Source: Patescibacteria group bacterium
Lineage (GTDB): Bacteria > Patescibacteriota > Minisyncoccia > Moranbacterales > UBA2206
Assembly (NCBI GenBank): GCA_022711335.1
Contig: JAKLFF010000006.1
Span: 1 to 42,456, forward strand
Direction of reading: 5' to 3'
DNA: 42,456 nt
Every line of letters starts with the position of its first letter. The stretch's first letter is position 1. The translations under genes were made by a program, and so were the position numbers. Of this stretch, positions 17,217-25,671 are shown piece by piece. The notes beneath the pieces are model-generated. The model saw nothing but the letters and a program-made list of their open reading frames with translations. It was not told the origin of the DNA and made no database searches.

Positions 17217-18230
17217 ATGGCAAAAAAGAAAACTTACATAATATTAATTTTAATTATCCTGATAATAGGCGGTGTTTGGTATTGGAAATCCAAAAAGCCG
17301 AAAGTGGAATATACGACAGCTGCAGCTTCAAAAGGATCTTTGTCGCAGACAGTTTCTGTCACTGGGAAAGTGGCTTCGCCGCATGAAGTGGAACTTTCCT
17401 TCAAGGTCAGTGGAATTATTCAGGAGCTTTATGTTGATATCGGCGACAAAGTGAAAAAAGGGCAAAAAATCGCTGTCATCGACAAGGGGACGCTTTATGC
17501 GGAGCTTAGACAAGCTAAAGAAGATGTAAAATATCAAAAACAGACGCTGGCTGCCATGAAAAGAAGAGAAACCTACACTATTGAAAATAAAAATGCCCAA
17601 AGAGCGCTTATTAAAAAATCAGAAGCGGCAGTTTCATCGATTCTGGCTCAGTTTGCAGATACAAGTCTTTATTCTCCAATGGATGGAGTGGTGATTCATC
17701 GAAACGGAGAAATCGGAGAAACGATTACGGCTAACAGCGCCGCAGCCAATACGCCGGTTGTGACCGTGGCGCAGGAAGGCGAACTGGAAGTGAAAGCGGA
17801 TGTTCCGGAATCAGACATTGTGAAAATTTCCCTTGGGCAAAAGGCGGATATAACCATGGATGCTTTTCCGCTAGCGGATGTCTTTCATGGGGAAGTAATT
17901 GATGTTGAGCCGGCTTCGACGGTTATTCAGGACGTGGTTTATTATAAAGTGAAGCTGAAAATTGCCAATTATGATCCTCGCATCAAAAATGGCATGAGTG
18001 CGGATCTCGACATCAAAACTGCGTCGAAAGACAATGTAGTTTATATTCCGGAACGGGCAATCAAAGATGAAAACGGACAGAAATACGCGGAAATTTTGAA
18101 AGACGAAAAAAATAATATTATTGAGAAAGTGAATGTAAAAACCGGCATGAAAGGGGACGACGGAATGATAGAAATTACCTCCGGACTCTCTGGCGGAGAA
18201 AAGGTCGTGACGTTTACGAAAAATTTATAG
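17217..18230 (+). CDS. Membrane fusion / periplasmic adaptor protein (MacA/HlyD-like)
   Basis: A 337-residue adaptor with a signal-anchor (YIILILIILIIGGVWYW, about 7-23) and the biotinyl-lipoyl-like halves SVTGKVASPHEVELSFKVSGIIQELYVDIGDKVKKGQKIAVID and SPMDGVVIHRNGEIGE. A beta-barrel part (GQKADITMDAFPLADVFHGEV) follows. Such proteins stabilise ABC exporters on the outer face of the membrane. The frame is open upstream to 17169, but MAKKK at 17217 gives a normal signal-anchor. It heads a four-gene set with an ATPase and two permeases. Confidence 0.88.
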   Translation: MAKKKTYIILILIILIIGGVWYWKSKKPKVEYTTAAASKGSLSQTVSVTGKVASPHEVELSFKVSGIIQELYVDIGDKVKKGQKIAVIDKGTLYAELRQAKEDVKYQKQTLAAMKRRETYTIENKNAQRALIKKSEAAVSSILAQFADTSLYSPMDGVVIHRNGEIGETITANSAAANTPVVTVAQEGELEVKADVPESDIVKISLGQKADITMDAFPLADVFHGEVIDVEPASTVIQDVVYYKVKLKIANYDPRIKNGMSADLDIKTASKDNVVYIPERAIKDENGQKYAEILKDEKNNIIEKVNVKTGMKGDDGMIEITSGLSGGEKVVTFTKNL

Positions 18231-18259
18231 GTTCGATTTGACTCATAGGCCAAATTAAA

Positions 18260-18982
18260 ATGCTTATCCAAGTCCAAAACCTTTGTAAAACTTATGGCGA
18301 TGACGGCGTGAAAACCCAGGCGGTATGCGGGGTTTCTTTTAATATTGAAAAAGGCGAATTCGTTTCCATCATGGGTCCGAGCGGGAGCGGAAAATCGACG
18401 CTTATGCAGCTTCTCGGGTTCCTCGACAAAAAATCCGACGGGGAATATTTTTTTGAAGGCAAAGACACGAGCCAATTTTCCGAAGATGAACTGGCCAAGA
18501 TCCGAAACGAGAAAATCGGATTTGTTTTCCAAACTTTCAATCTGCTTCCCCGGACGACGGTTTTTGAAAACGTGGAATTGCCCCTGCTTTATGATACCAA
18601 GCGCTTCAATAGAAAAGAGAATAAGCAAAAAGTCGAAGCAGCGCTCAAAGCCGTTTCCATGGATCACCGCATAAATTATTATTCCAACCAGCTTTCCGGC
18701 GGAGAGAAGCAACGAGTAGCAATTGCGAGAGCCCTAGTCAATGATCCGGAAGTGATTTTTGCCGATGAGCCGACCGGAAATCTTGATTCGAAATCCGGAA
18801 CGCAAGTTATGAAAATTTTGCAAGAGCTTAATAACAAAGGCAAAACAATAATATTGGTTACTCATGAAACTTTTACCGCCCAGCATGCCAAAAGAATCAT
18901 ATACGTGAAAGACGGAAGCATTATAGCGGATGACATGGTGAAGAACCGAAAAACAGCAATGGATGGGGAACTGCTCAAATAA
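18260..18982 (+). CDS. ABC transporter ATPase, MacB/LolD type
   Basis: A 240-residue nucleotide-binding subunit. Walker [11 protein letters not shown]-loop [14 protein letters not shown], signature [15 protein letters not shown], Walker [14 protein letters not shown] and the switch His of LVTHE are all intact. It is predicted to drive the adjacent FtsX-like permeases. It lies 29 nt downstream of the adaptor gene. Likely substrates of this class are peptides or lipoproteins, but nothing in the sequence decides. Confidence 0.95.
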   Translation: MLIQVQNLCKTYGDDGVKTQAVCGVSFNIEKGEFVSIMGPSGSGKSTLMQLLGFLDKKSDGEYFFEGKDTSQFSEDELAKIRNEKIGFVFQTFNLLPRTTVFENVELPLLYDTKRFNRKENKQKVEAALKAVSMDHRINYYSNQLSGGEKQRVAIARALVNDPEVIFADEPTGNLDSKSGTQVMKILQELNNKGKTIILVTHETFTAQHAKRIIYVKDGSIIADDMVKNRKTAMDGELLK

Positions 18983-18983
18983 T

Positions 18984-19115
18984 TTTCAATGATCAATTTA
19001 CAATTTACAATAAATTTTCAATAATTCAATTTTCAATGAGCACTGGGTTTGAAAATTGTAAATTGCTTAATTGTGAATTGATTGAAAATTGATAATTGTA
19101 AATTGGTAATTGCTT
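18984..19115 (+). repeat. A+T-rich palindromic repeat (TTTACAATTTACAA family)
   Basis: The left half is built from AATTTTCAATGATCAATTTA-type words and the right half from the inverse AATTGTAAATTG, AATTGATTGAAAATTG. The gap can therefore fold into one long A+T hairpin. It separates the ATPase from the first permease. Confidence 0.8.
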
Positions 19116-19120
19116 CTGAT

Positions 19121-20368
19121 ATGCGTCTTTCTGATCCAATTAAAATATCTTTTAAAAATTTATCAGCGGCGAAATTCCGCTCGTTTTTAACTATCCTAGG
19201 AATCATTATCGGTGTCGCGGCGGTGATAATCATTATGGCGATTGGGCAGAGTGCGCAGGCTTTGATTTTGGACCAGGTTCAAGGAATCGGATCGAATCTT
19301 ATCGGGATTCTTCCTGGCGCGTCAGACGAAAAAGGTCCGCCGGCAGCCGCGCTTGGCATCAAAGTTACCACTCTTAAATATGGCGATTTGGAGGCTTTTA
19401 GAAACGGAAAAAATGTTCCCGAGGTTGCCGATGCATCTGGGTATGTCATGGGTTCAGCGCAGGCAACTTATGGAGGAAATAACCTGGTGGCATCTTATAC
19501 CGGCACGACTGCCAGTTATATAAACGTCGAAAATTCAGAAGTAGTTTCCGGAAGATTTATCAATAAAGATGAAGAAACCAATATGGCTCGAGTGGCGGTG
19601 ATTGGAAAAAATGTCGTTCGAGATCTTTTTGATGGCCAGGATCCTCTGGGAAAACAAATCAGGATTAAAGATCAGAATTTTACGGTAATCGGAGTTTTCA
19701 AGGAAAAAGGCGGAGGAGGATTTGGAACGTCAAGCACTGATGATTCGATTTTTATTCCGCTCAAAACTGCCCAAAAAATTCTTTTAGGAATAGACTATAT
19801 TGCATTTATTCGGGTAAAAGTGAAAGACGCGGATCTTATTCCTTATGCTATTGCCAATATAAAATCCACGCTTCGCGAAAGACACAACATCAAAACTCCG
19901 GCGGACGATGATTTTTCTGTACGCGACCAGGCGCAGGCCCTCGAGATGATCAAAAACATAACCAACATTCTCCGCTATTTTCTCCTGTCCATCGGGACGA
20001 TTTCCCTGGTTGTCGGAGGAGTAGGAATTATGAACACGATGCTCATCGTAGTCAACCAGAGGATCCGGGAAGTGGGCCTTCGGAAAGCCATCGGAGCGAG
20101 AGATCATGATATTCTCACTCAATTTCTGGTTGAATCATCCGCCATTTCTTTTTTTGGAGGAGTTTTCGGGATAATCCTGGGAATTATTATTTCTTTTATT
20201 TCAGCCATCGTTATGCAATATCTGCAATACGAGTGGCCATTCATGATTTCCTGGCAGTCAATCGTGGTAGCAACGTTAGTATCTATAATTATTGGTTTGA
20301 TTTTTGGAATATATCCTGCCAGAAAAGCGTCGAAAATTAGCCCAATGGAAGCGCTGCGGTATGAATAA
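19121..20368 (+). CDS. FtsX/MacB-like ABC permease, copy 1
   Basis: A 415-residue permease with one N-terminal membrane segment (SFLTILGIIIGVAAVIIIMAIG), a large extracytoplasmic MacB core domain and three C-terminal segments. The C-terminal block has SLVVGGVGIMNTMLIVVNQRIREVGLRKAIGA, the coupling-helix motif of the family, and ends GIYPARKASKISPMEALRYE. The ATG at 19121 is preferred over 19082, which would translate the upstream repeat. It is paralogous to the next permease; the two may form a heterodimer. Confidence 0.9.
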   Translation: MRLSDPIKISFKNLSAAKFRSFLTILGIIIGVAAVIIIMAIGQSAQALILDQVQGIGSNLIGILPGASDEKGPPAAALGIKVTTLKYGDLEAFRNGKNVPEVADASGYVMGSAQATYGGNNLVASYTGTTASYINVENSEVVSGRFINKDEETNMARVAVIGKNVVRDLFDGQDPLGKQIRIKDQNFTVIGVFKEKGGGGFGTSSTDDSIFIPLKTAQKILLGIDYIAFIRVKVKDADLIPYAIANIKSTLRERHNIKTPADDDFSVRDQAQALEMIKNITNILRYFLLSIGTISLVVGGVGIMNTMLIVVNQRIREVGLRKAIGARDHDILTQFLVESSAISFFGGVFGIILGIIISFISAIVMQYLQYEWPFMISWQSIVVATLVSIIIGLIFGIYPARKASKISPMEALRYE

Positions 20369-20478
20369 TTTTCAATTATCAATTTACAATTTTCAATCAA
20401 TTTTCAATGACCAAATTTTCAATTGATAATTGTTTAATTGTAAATTTAATGTAAATTGATCATTGTAAATTGTAAATT
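20369..20478 (+). repeat. A+T-rich palindromic repeat between the two permeases
   Basis: AATTTTCAATTATCAATTTA at the left is mirrored by AATTGATCATTGTAAATTG at the right. It fills the whole gap and ends at the ATG of the next permease. It belongs to the same family as 18984-19115 and 27961-28079. Confidence 0.85.
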
Positions 20479-21738
20479 ATGCACGAAGTCATAGTTTCCA
20501 TCAAGCTCGCCATAAAAAATCTGAAATCCAACTTGGGTCGGACGCTTTTGTCGCTTCTGGGAATCGTAATCGGCGTTGCGTCCGTCATTCTGGTTTTGTC
20601 CTTCGGATCCGGCGTAAAAAATTATCTCGTGGACCAGGTTTCTTCTTTCGGAACAGATATCATGCAGATAGAGGTAAAAGTGCCCAAAGTCAATAAAATG
20701 TCTTCAGCCAATGCTACCGGACAAGTAGGCGGCGTAAACATCACCACGCTGAAACTGGATGATGCGAAAAGAGTAGCCAAATTAGATAACATTGATTCAT
20801 GGTACGCCATGGTGATAAGCCAGCAGATAACCAGCTTTGAAAATAAAAAAAAGCAGGCCATGATGATCGGCGTGACAGCCGGCGTAATCAAAGCAGATCC
20901 GAAAACTGAAATTGACAAAGGGCGGATGTTCACTGAAGAAGAAGACAGTTCGCTTGCCCAAGTGGCGGTGCTAGGAAGCGAAATTAGAAAATATTATTTC
21001 GGCGACAGCGATCCGGTCGGACAAGCCATAAAGATCAAAGGGCAGTCTTATAAAGTAATCGGGGTTCTCAAAAGCCGCGGAACCACCGGAGTTTTTTCCT
21101 TTGACGATACGGTTTATCTGCCGCTTCAGACAGTCCAAAAAAAGCTGGCCGGGATAGATTACATCCAGACGGTGATATTCAAACTCAAAAACATGGACAA
21201 GCTCGATCTGACTATCGCCCAGGCAACTGATATAATGCGAACCCAGCATCACATAAGCAGCAATAATTCGGATGACGACGACTTTGCCGTCAATACCATC
21301 GTAGAGCTTCTGGATATTCTGGACAAAGTTTTTTTTGCCGTGAATGCCCTGCTTCTGGCTCTTACGTCAGTGTCTCTGGTTGTCGGAGGAGTGGGAATTA
21401 TGAATGTAATGTATGTAGCGGTTTCTGAACGGACTTATGAAATCGGGCTCAAGAAATCTGTCGGGGCGAAAAATTTTGACATACTGGCTCAGTTTCTTTT
21501 TGAAGCCATGATACTTACTTTCATGGGAGGAGTAATCGGAATAGCCATCGGGATTTTGGTTACTCGGGGAGGAGAAATCGTGGCGGGCAGCATCGGCTAT
21601 CCGCTCAATCTGTCCATAACCGCCTGGTCAATTGCCCTCGGGTTTGGATTTTCCGCTTTTACGGGAATAGTTTTCGGCTATTGGCCTGCTCGCAATGCAT
21701 CGAAGATGAGTCCGATGGAAGCCCTGAGAAAAGAATAA
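20479..21738 (+). CDS. FtsX/MacB-like ABC permease, copy 2
   Basis: A 419-residue permease with the same layout as the upstream copy: TLLSLLGIVIGVASVILVLSFG, an extracytoplasmic core, SVSLVVGGVGIMNVMYVAVSERTYEIGLKKSVGA, and an ending in GYWPARNASKMSPMEALRKE. The TAAATT-ATG junction shows no SD. With the adaptor, ATPase and copy 1 it forms a complete MacAB-like exporter in which the two halves of the permease dimer differ. Confidence 0.9.
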   Translation: MHEVIVSIKLAIKNLKSNLGRTLLSLLGIVIGVASVILVLSFGSGVKNYLVDQVSSFGTDIMQIEVKVPKVNKMSSANATGQVGGVNITTLKLDDAKRVAKLDNIDSWYAMVISQQITSFENKKKQAMMIGVTAGVIKADPKTEIDKGRMFTEEEDSSLAQVAVLGSEIRKYYFGDSDPVGQAIKIKGQSYKVIGVLKSRGTTGVFSFDDTVYLPLQTVQKKLAGIDYIQTVIFKLKNMDKLDLTIAQATDIMRTQHHISSNNSDDDDFAVNTIVELLDILDKVFFAVNALLLALTSVSLVVGGVGIMNVMYVAVSERTYEIGLKKSVGAKNFDILAQFLFEAMILTFMGGVIGIAIGILVTRGGEIVAGSIGYPLNLSITAWSIALGFGFSAFTGIVFGYWPARNASKMSPMEALRKE

Positions 21739-21832
21739 ATATTACGCAATAATCGTAAAAATTCGCAAGTTGTGGGCTTTTTTAATTTATGATAATCTAA
21801 AGCCAGAAATTAATAAAAATAATTTTTCTATT

Positions 21833-22225
21833 ATGGAGGAAGAAAATAAAATTCAAGACGGAGAAATTGTTCCTGATTCTAGCGAAGAAATATCAGAGAG
21901 AGAAAAAGAGAAAAAAAGAAAAAGAAGCCTTTATGTTGAAATGGCTTTGTTTTTCATCCTTGGAATTCTTGTTGGAATTACCCTTAAAACCGAAGCGGAT
22001 AAAAAAATTACCATAGGATTTGATGATTATCAGATGAATATCAAAAAGCAGGATTATAATATAAACAAGATCGAGGCTGATTTAATCAAAAAAAGCAGTG
22101 AAGAGAGCGCGCAAAATCAGAGCGAGGAACTGCAAAATGAAAATCAGGGCGGAGGAGAAGGTGCAGGAACGCCTCAAAATCAGGCTGAAAATGAAAATCC
22201 ATCTCCTGTTTCAAATGAGCAATAA
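21833..22225 (+). CDS. Single-pass membrane protein with acidic Gln/Asn-rich tail, unknown function
   Basis: 130 residues. An acidic N-terminus (MEEENKIQDGEIV) and a Lys/Arg patch precede one membrane segment (YVEMALFFILGILVGITL). The tail holds QMNIKKQDYNINKIEADLIKK and then a disordered stretch of E, N, Q, G and P. The frame is open upstream to 21770, but the ATG at 21833 gives a normal N-terminus. The positive patch before the segment suggests N-in topology. The family is not recognised. It sits between the exporter and the DsbA-like gene. Confidence 0.65.
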   Translation: MEEENKIQDGEIVPDSSEEISEREKEKKRKRSLYVEMALFFILGILVGITLKTEADKKITIGFDDYQMNIKKQDYNINKIEADLIKKSSEESAQNQSEELQNENQGGGEGAGTPQNQAENENPSPVSNEQ

Positions 22226-22287
22226 TTTATTTTAATAAAACTATCCATTTTGCATAAGCGGTTTTATGTAAAATGCGGCCTAAAATT

Positions 22288-23343
22288 ATGAACGACGAAA
22301 CAAGCATTTCAGAAGAAAAAGACAGCCAGGAAAGCAAAAAGGACAAAAAAATGCAAAATTTGATTTCCGTGATCATTCTTCTTTCCGGGCTTTTTATCGG
22401 AAGCCTTTTTGTGGATGTTGCCCAATTTGTAAAAGGAAGCGGCTTTTCCCAAAAAAATCTTTCTAAATCTGACATCTTTGAGTCTGGCGGCAAAACCTGG
22501 GTAGCCTACGGCGAACCAGCGGTAGTCGCTCAAATAATCAACGACGATAATTGTGAAAAATGCGATGTCAGCGAGGCGCTGGTCTGGTTCCGGCGCGTCC
22601 TGCCGACAGTCAGCACGGAAAAAATCGCTTACGATTCAGCGCAGGGAAAACAGCTGATTGAAAAGTACCAGATAAAAACTTTGCCGGCGTTTATTTTTGA
22701 CGAAGATATAACCAAAACTGACTTTTATTCTCAGGCGCAGGTTCTTTTTGAACAAAAAGATTCGAATTACGCCCTGAAAACGCAGGAGCTGGGACTTCCA
22801 GCGGGAAAATATCTTGCTCTTCCGGAAATAAAGGAAGATGATCCGGTGTCAGGGCCGAAAGATGCGAAAGTGAAGGTGGTTATTTTTTCCGATTATCAGT
22901 GTCCTTATTGCAAGCTTATTTTCAAGTCTCTTCGAGATTCGATGAACCAATATAAAGATGCTGTTTTATTCGACTATAAGCATCTCCCGTTGGAATTTCA
23001 TCCGCAAGCCAACAATGCGGCGCTAGCATCGGCTTGCGCCCAAGAACAGGGAAAATTCTGGGAATATAGCGATAAACTGTACGCATCACAGGCTGAATGG
23101 TCCAATACCAAAGACACTGCAAAATTTAAGGATTATGCAAGAACTTTAGGCCTCAAAACTGCCGAATTCAACCAATGCTTGGATGATAAAAAATATCAAG
23201 ATAAAATTGATGCCGACAAAACGGAGGCAGGAAATTTCGGAATTTCCGGAACTCCGGCACTGTTCATCAATGATGACTTTGAAACCGGAGCGCTTTCGGC
23301 CGATCAGCTGAAAGAAATCATTGAAGCGCAGTTGAACAAATAG
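22288..23343 (+). CDS. Membrane-anchored DsbA-like oxidoreductase with two thioredoxin-like regions
   Basis: 351 residues. A membrane anchor (about 17-40) is followed by a first thioredoxin-like region with NCEKC and LPAFIFDED, and then a DsbA/DSBA-type domain with VVIFSDYQCPYCKLIF (redox CPYC), helical insert and the cis-Pro loop GISGTPALFIND. It is expected to form or shuffle disulfides outside the membrane. The Cys-containing extracytoplasmic proteins nearby could be clients. An in-frame ATG at 22273 is an alternative start; neither has an SD. Confidence 0.88.
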   Translation: MNDETSISEEKDSQESKKDKKMQNLISVIILLSGLFIGSLFVDVAQFVKGSGFSQKNLSKSDIFESGGKTWVAYGEPAVVAQIINDDNCEKCDVSEALVWFRRVLPTVSTEKIAYDSAQGKQLIEKYQIKTLPAFIFDEDITKTDFYSQAQVLFEQKDSNYALKTQELGLPAGKYLALPEIKEDDPVSGPKDAKVKVVIFSDYQCPYCKLIFKSLRDSMNQYKDAVLFDYKHLPLEFHPQANNAALASACAQEQGKFWEYSDKLYASQAEWSNTKDTAKFKDYARTLGLKTAEFNQCLDDKKYQDKIDADKTEAGNFGISGTPALFINDDFETGALSADQLKEIIEAQLNK

Positions 23344-23366
23344 CCGTATGACATTCTAAAAACATG

Positions 23367-23396
23367 GAAACGGGCGCAAAGCCCGTTTCTTTTTTT
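23367..23396 (+). terminator. Intrinsic terminator after the DsbA-like gene
   Basis: GAAACGGGC-GCAAA-GCCCGTTTC, a perfect 9-bp stem, followed by seven T. It separates the export/redox block from the Por operon. Confidence 0.93.
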
Positions 23397-23421
23397 GTAT
23401 TTTTATGTTAATATGTTTGTA

Positions 23422-23430
23422 TGCTAAAAT
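23422..23430 (+). promoter_or_regulatory. Extended -10 promoter of the Por operon; likely leaderless
   Basis: TGC-TAAAAT is an extended -10 element. The porG ATG begins 6 nt after it, with no SD between. The -35 region (TTTATG at 23402, 17-nt spacer) is weak, which is usual with an extended -10. Spacing equals that seen at 108-120. Confidence 0.55.
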
Positions 23431-23436
23431 ACTTGT

Positions 23437-24006
23437 ATGAAATACCACAAAGAAATTTTTGAAATTATTTTCCATGCCCGAGGAGGGCAAGGCGCTAAGA
23501 CGGCGGCGGAAATAATCGCCCAGGCAGCCGTTCATGAAGGGAAATATGTCCAGGCCTTTCCCAGTTTCGGTCCGGAGAGATCGGGCGCGCCGACAAAAAC
23601 CTATCTCAAAATTTCCAGCAAGCCCATCAGGAACCATGAACCAGTTATCGATCCGGATATCGTTTTAGTTTTAGATGAAACTCTTTTGGATGGAACTGTT
23701 GTTACGCTGAATTTGGACGCAAACGAGTCGCTGATAATCAACACAAAAAAACCAGCTCATGAAATTGCCCAAAAGATTGGATTTAAAGGAAAAATCCACC
23801 CAGTTGATGCAAATGGGATTTCCATGGAAATTATCGGCCAGCCGCGCCCAAATACTGTGATCCTCGGAAAATTTGTGAAAATCGCCGAAATCGTGAAACT
23901 GGAAAGCGTAATTGAAGAATTCAGGAGAATTTTTGAAGATAAAATTGGAAAAGAAGCGACGGATAAAAACGTGGCGGCGATAGAGAAGGCGTACGACAGC
24001 ATATAA
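23437..24006 (+). CDS. porG: Pyruvate:ferredoxin oxidoreductase, gamma subunit
   Basis: A 189-residue 2-oxoacid:ferredoxin oxidoreductase gamma subunit. IIFHARGGQGAKTAAEIIAQAA is the conserved N-terminal CoA-domain motif, and FPSFGPERSGAPTKTYLKIS follows. With delta, alpha and beta it oxidises pyruvate to acetyl-CoA and CO2 while reducing ferredoxin. The separate-subunit form with gene order gamma-delta-alpha-beta is known in Thermotoga and archaea. A 2-ketoisovalerate-specific enzyme cannot be ruled out by sequence. Confidence 0.93.
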   Translation: MKYHKEIFEIIFHARGGQGAKTAAEIIAQAAVHEGKYVQAFPSFGPERSGAPTKTYLKISSKPIRNHEPVIDPDIVLVLDETLLDGTVVTLNLDANESLIINTKKPAHEIAQKIGFKGKIHPVDANGISMEIIGQPRPNTVILGKFVKIAEIVKLESVIEEFRRIFEDKIGKEATDKNVAAIEKAYDSI

Positions 24007-24121
24007 TTTTTTAATTTTTAAATTTTTAATTTTGTAAATAAATCTGAATTTTTAATGTTTTAAACATTTAATCATTAAAAATTATTTAAAAATTACAAAA
24101 TTATAAAATTAAAAATTTTCA
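24007..24121 (+). repeat. A+T-rich palindromic repeat between porG and porD
   Basis: AATTTTTAAATTTTTAATTT words on the left are mirrored by AAAATTATAAAATTAAAAATT on the right, with TTTAAACATTTAA in the centre. It is related in style to 25597-25671, which separates porA from porB. No gene is visible. Confidence 0.7.
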
Positions 24122-24385
24122 ATGGAGAGAGGCGCAATAATTAAACACGATCAATCAAAAGCTCCCAAAACCGGCAATTGGCGGTATATGAAGCCGGAGG
24201 TGGACAAAGAAAAGTGCATCGGATGCTCGACGTGTGTTGGGTATTGCCCGGAAGCCACGATTGAAATGAAAAAATATAAAGAAGGCCAGAAAGATAAAGC
24301 TGACATCGATTATGAATATTGCAAAGGCTGCGGAGTTTGCGCCGAAGTCTGTCCGGTAAAAGCAATATTAATGAAGAAAAATTGA
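24122..24385 (+). CDS. porD: Pyruvate:ferredoxin oxidoreductase, delta subunit (2[4Fe-4S] ferredoxin)
   Basis: An 87-residue bacterial-type ferredoxin. CIGCSTCVGYCPEA and CKGCGVCAEVCPVKA are two complete [4Fe-4S] motifs. The N-terminal NWRYMKPEVD is typical of PorD. It passes electrons from the TPP centre of PorB to free ferredoxin. The start ATG lies at the edge of the upstream A+T repeat, with no SD. Confidence 0.95.
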   Translation: MERGAIIKHDQSKAPKTGNWRYMKPEVDKEKCIGCSTCVGYCPEATIEMKKYKEGQKDKADIDYEYCKGCGVCAEVCPVKAILMKKN

Positions 24386-24399
24386 CAACTTATTAAGTT

Positions 24400-24465
24400 G
24401 TCATGCCGCACTTGATGCGGGATCTATAACCAATAAGACTGGATTCCCGCTTCCGCGGGAATGAC
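24400..24465 (+). repeat. Palindromic repeat (GTCATTCCCGC family)
   Basis: GTCATGCCGC at the left and GGATTCCCGCTTCCGCGGGA-ATGAC at the right make an overall palindrome with an inner CCCGC-TTCC-GCGGG hairpin. It fills most of the porD-porA gap. A shorter variant of the same words is inserted in frame at 831-875. Confidence 0.85.
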
Positions 24466-24471
24466 AAATAA

Positions 24472-25596
24472 ATGACCAACAATAAAAAACTAGCACTTAC
24501 CGGCGGTTATGCCGCCGCTCTTGCATTGAAACATATCAATCCTGATGTGATGGCTGTTTATCCAATCACGCCCCAGACGCCGATTATTGAGATTTATTCG
24601 AAATTTAAAGCGGACGGAGAAGTGGATACGGAAATAATCCATGTCGAATCAGAACACAGCGCTATGAGCGCCTGTGTCGGTTCCAGCGCCGCAGGAGCAA
24701 GAACTGTGACAGCCACCAGCTCTCAAGGCTTGTCTCTTATGAATGAAGTAGTTTATATTGCCGCCGGACTTCGACTCCCGATTCTTATGGCAGTTTCCGC
24801 TCGTGCCTTGGCTGCACCGATCAATATCCATGGCGATCACTCTGACGTGATGGGATGCCGGGATTCCGGCTGGGTGCAGATATTTTGCGAAAACCCGCAG
24901 GAAGTATATGACAAGACGATTATCGGCATGAAACTGGCGGAAGCGGTGAAATTTCCAGTTATGGTAATCATGGACGGATTCAATACTTCCCACTCTGTGG
25001 AAAATATGGAAGACTTGGATGATAAAATTGTGAAAGATTTCGTCGGTGAATACAAACCGGAAAAATATCTTCTGGACCTTGAAAATCCGGTCACTTTCGG
25101 GCCAGTGGCGCTTCAAAATTCATATTTTGAATTCAGAAAGGATATGGCAGATGATTTTGAAAATATTCAAAAGGAATATGAAAAAATCTGCGCTGATTAT
25201 GAAAAAATATCAGGAAGAAAATACGGGATTTTTGAGGAATATAAAATAAAGAACGCTGAAAAAGTTATCGTAGCCATGGGTTCTGTTTGCGGAACGATAA
25301 AAGACGCGATTGATAAAATGGAAAAGGAAGGCGAAAAAGTCGGTCTTATGCAACTTAACTTATTTCGCCCGTTTCCCTATAAAGACGTAAAAAAGGCTTT
25401 ATATAAAGCAAAAGAGGTGATAGTGATGGACAGAAATCTGACTTTTGGAACCAAACAAGCTTTGGCATCTGAAATTTCCCATGCTATTGGAAAGGAAGTA
25501 AAATCATTTGTTTACGGCTTGGGCGGAAGAGATACTTTTCAAAAACAGATAATTGATATGGTACAAGGACAGTTAAAAGATAACTACTTATTGTAA
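24472..25596 (+). CDS. porA: Pyruvate:ferredoxin oxidoreductase, alpha subunit
   Basis: A 374-residue alpha subunit. GGYAAALALKHINPDVMAVYPITPQTPI is the start of the pyrimidine-binding domain I, HVESEHSAMSACVGSSAAGARTVTATSSQGL its conserved core, and ISARALAAP-type VSARALAAPINIHGDHSDVMGCRDSG its substrate-side loop. Domain II (from about residue 255) includes AMGSVCGTIKDAID and DRNLTFG. Length is usual for PorA. Downstream of porD by one palindromic repeat. Confidence 0.95.
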   Translation: MTNNKKLALTGGYAAALALKHINPDVMAVYPITPQTPIIEIYSKFKADGEVDTEIIHVESEHSAMSACVGSSAAGARTVTATSSQGLSLMNEVVYIAAGLRLPILMAVSARALAAPINIHGDHSDVMGCRDSGWVQIFCENPQEVYDKTIIGMKLAEAVKFPVMVIMDGFNTSHSVENMEDLDDKIVKDFVGEYKPEKYLLDLENPVTFGPVALQNSYFEFRKDMADDFENIQKEYEKICADYEKISGRKYGIFEEYKIKNAEKVIVAMGSVCGTIKDAIDKMEKEGEKVGLMQLNLFRPFPYKDVKKALYKAKEVIVMDRNLTFGTKQALASEISHAIGKEVKSFVYGLGGRDTFQKQIIDMVQGQLKDNYLL

Positions 25597-25671
25597 TTTT
25601 TAATTTTTTAAAATTATAGCATTAAAAATTATTTATAAAATTAAAAATTACAAAATTTAAAAATTTTATTC
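25597..25671 (+). repeat. A+T-rich palindromic repeat between porA and porB
   Basis: AATTTTTAATTTTTTAAAAT and the inverse AAAATTAAAAATT with a few interruptions. It fills the gap and ends next to the porB ATG. Confidence 0.65.
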
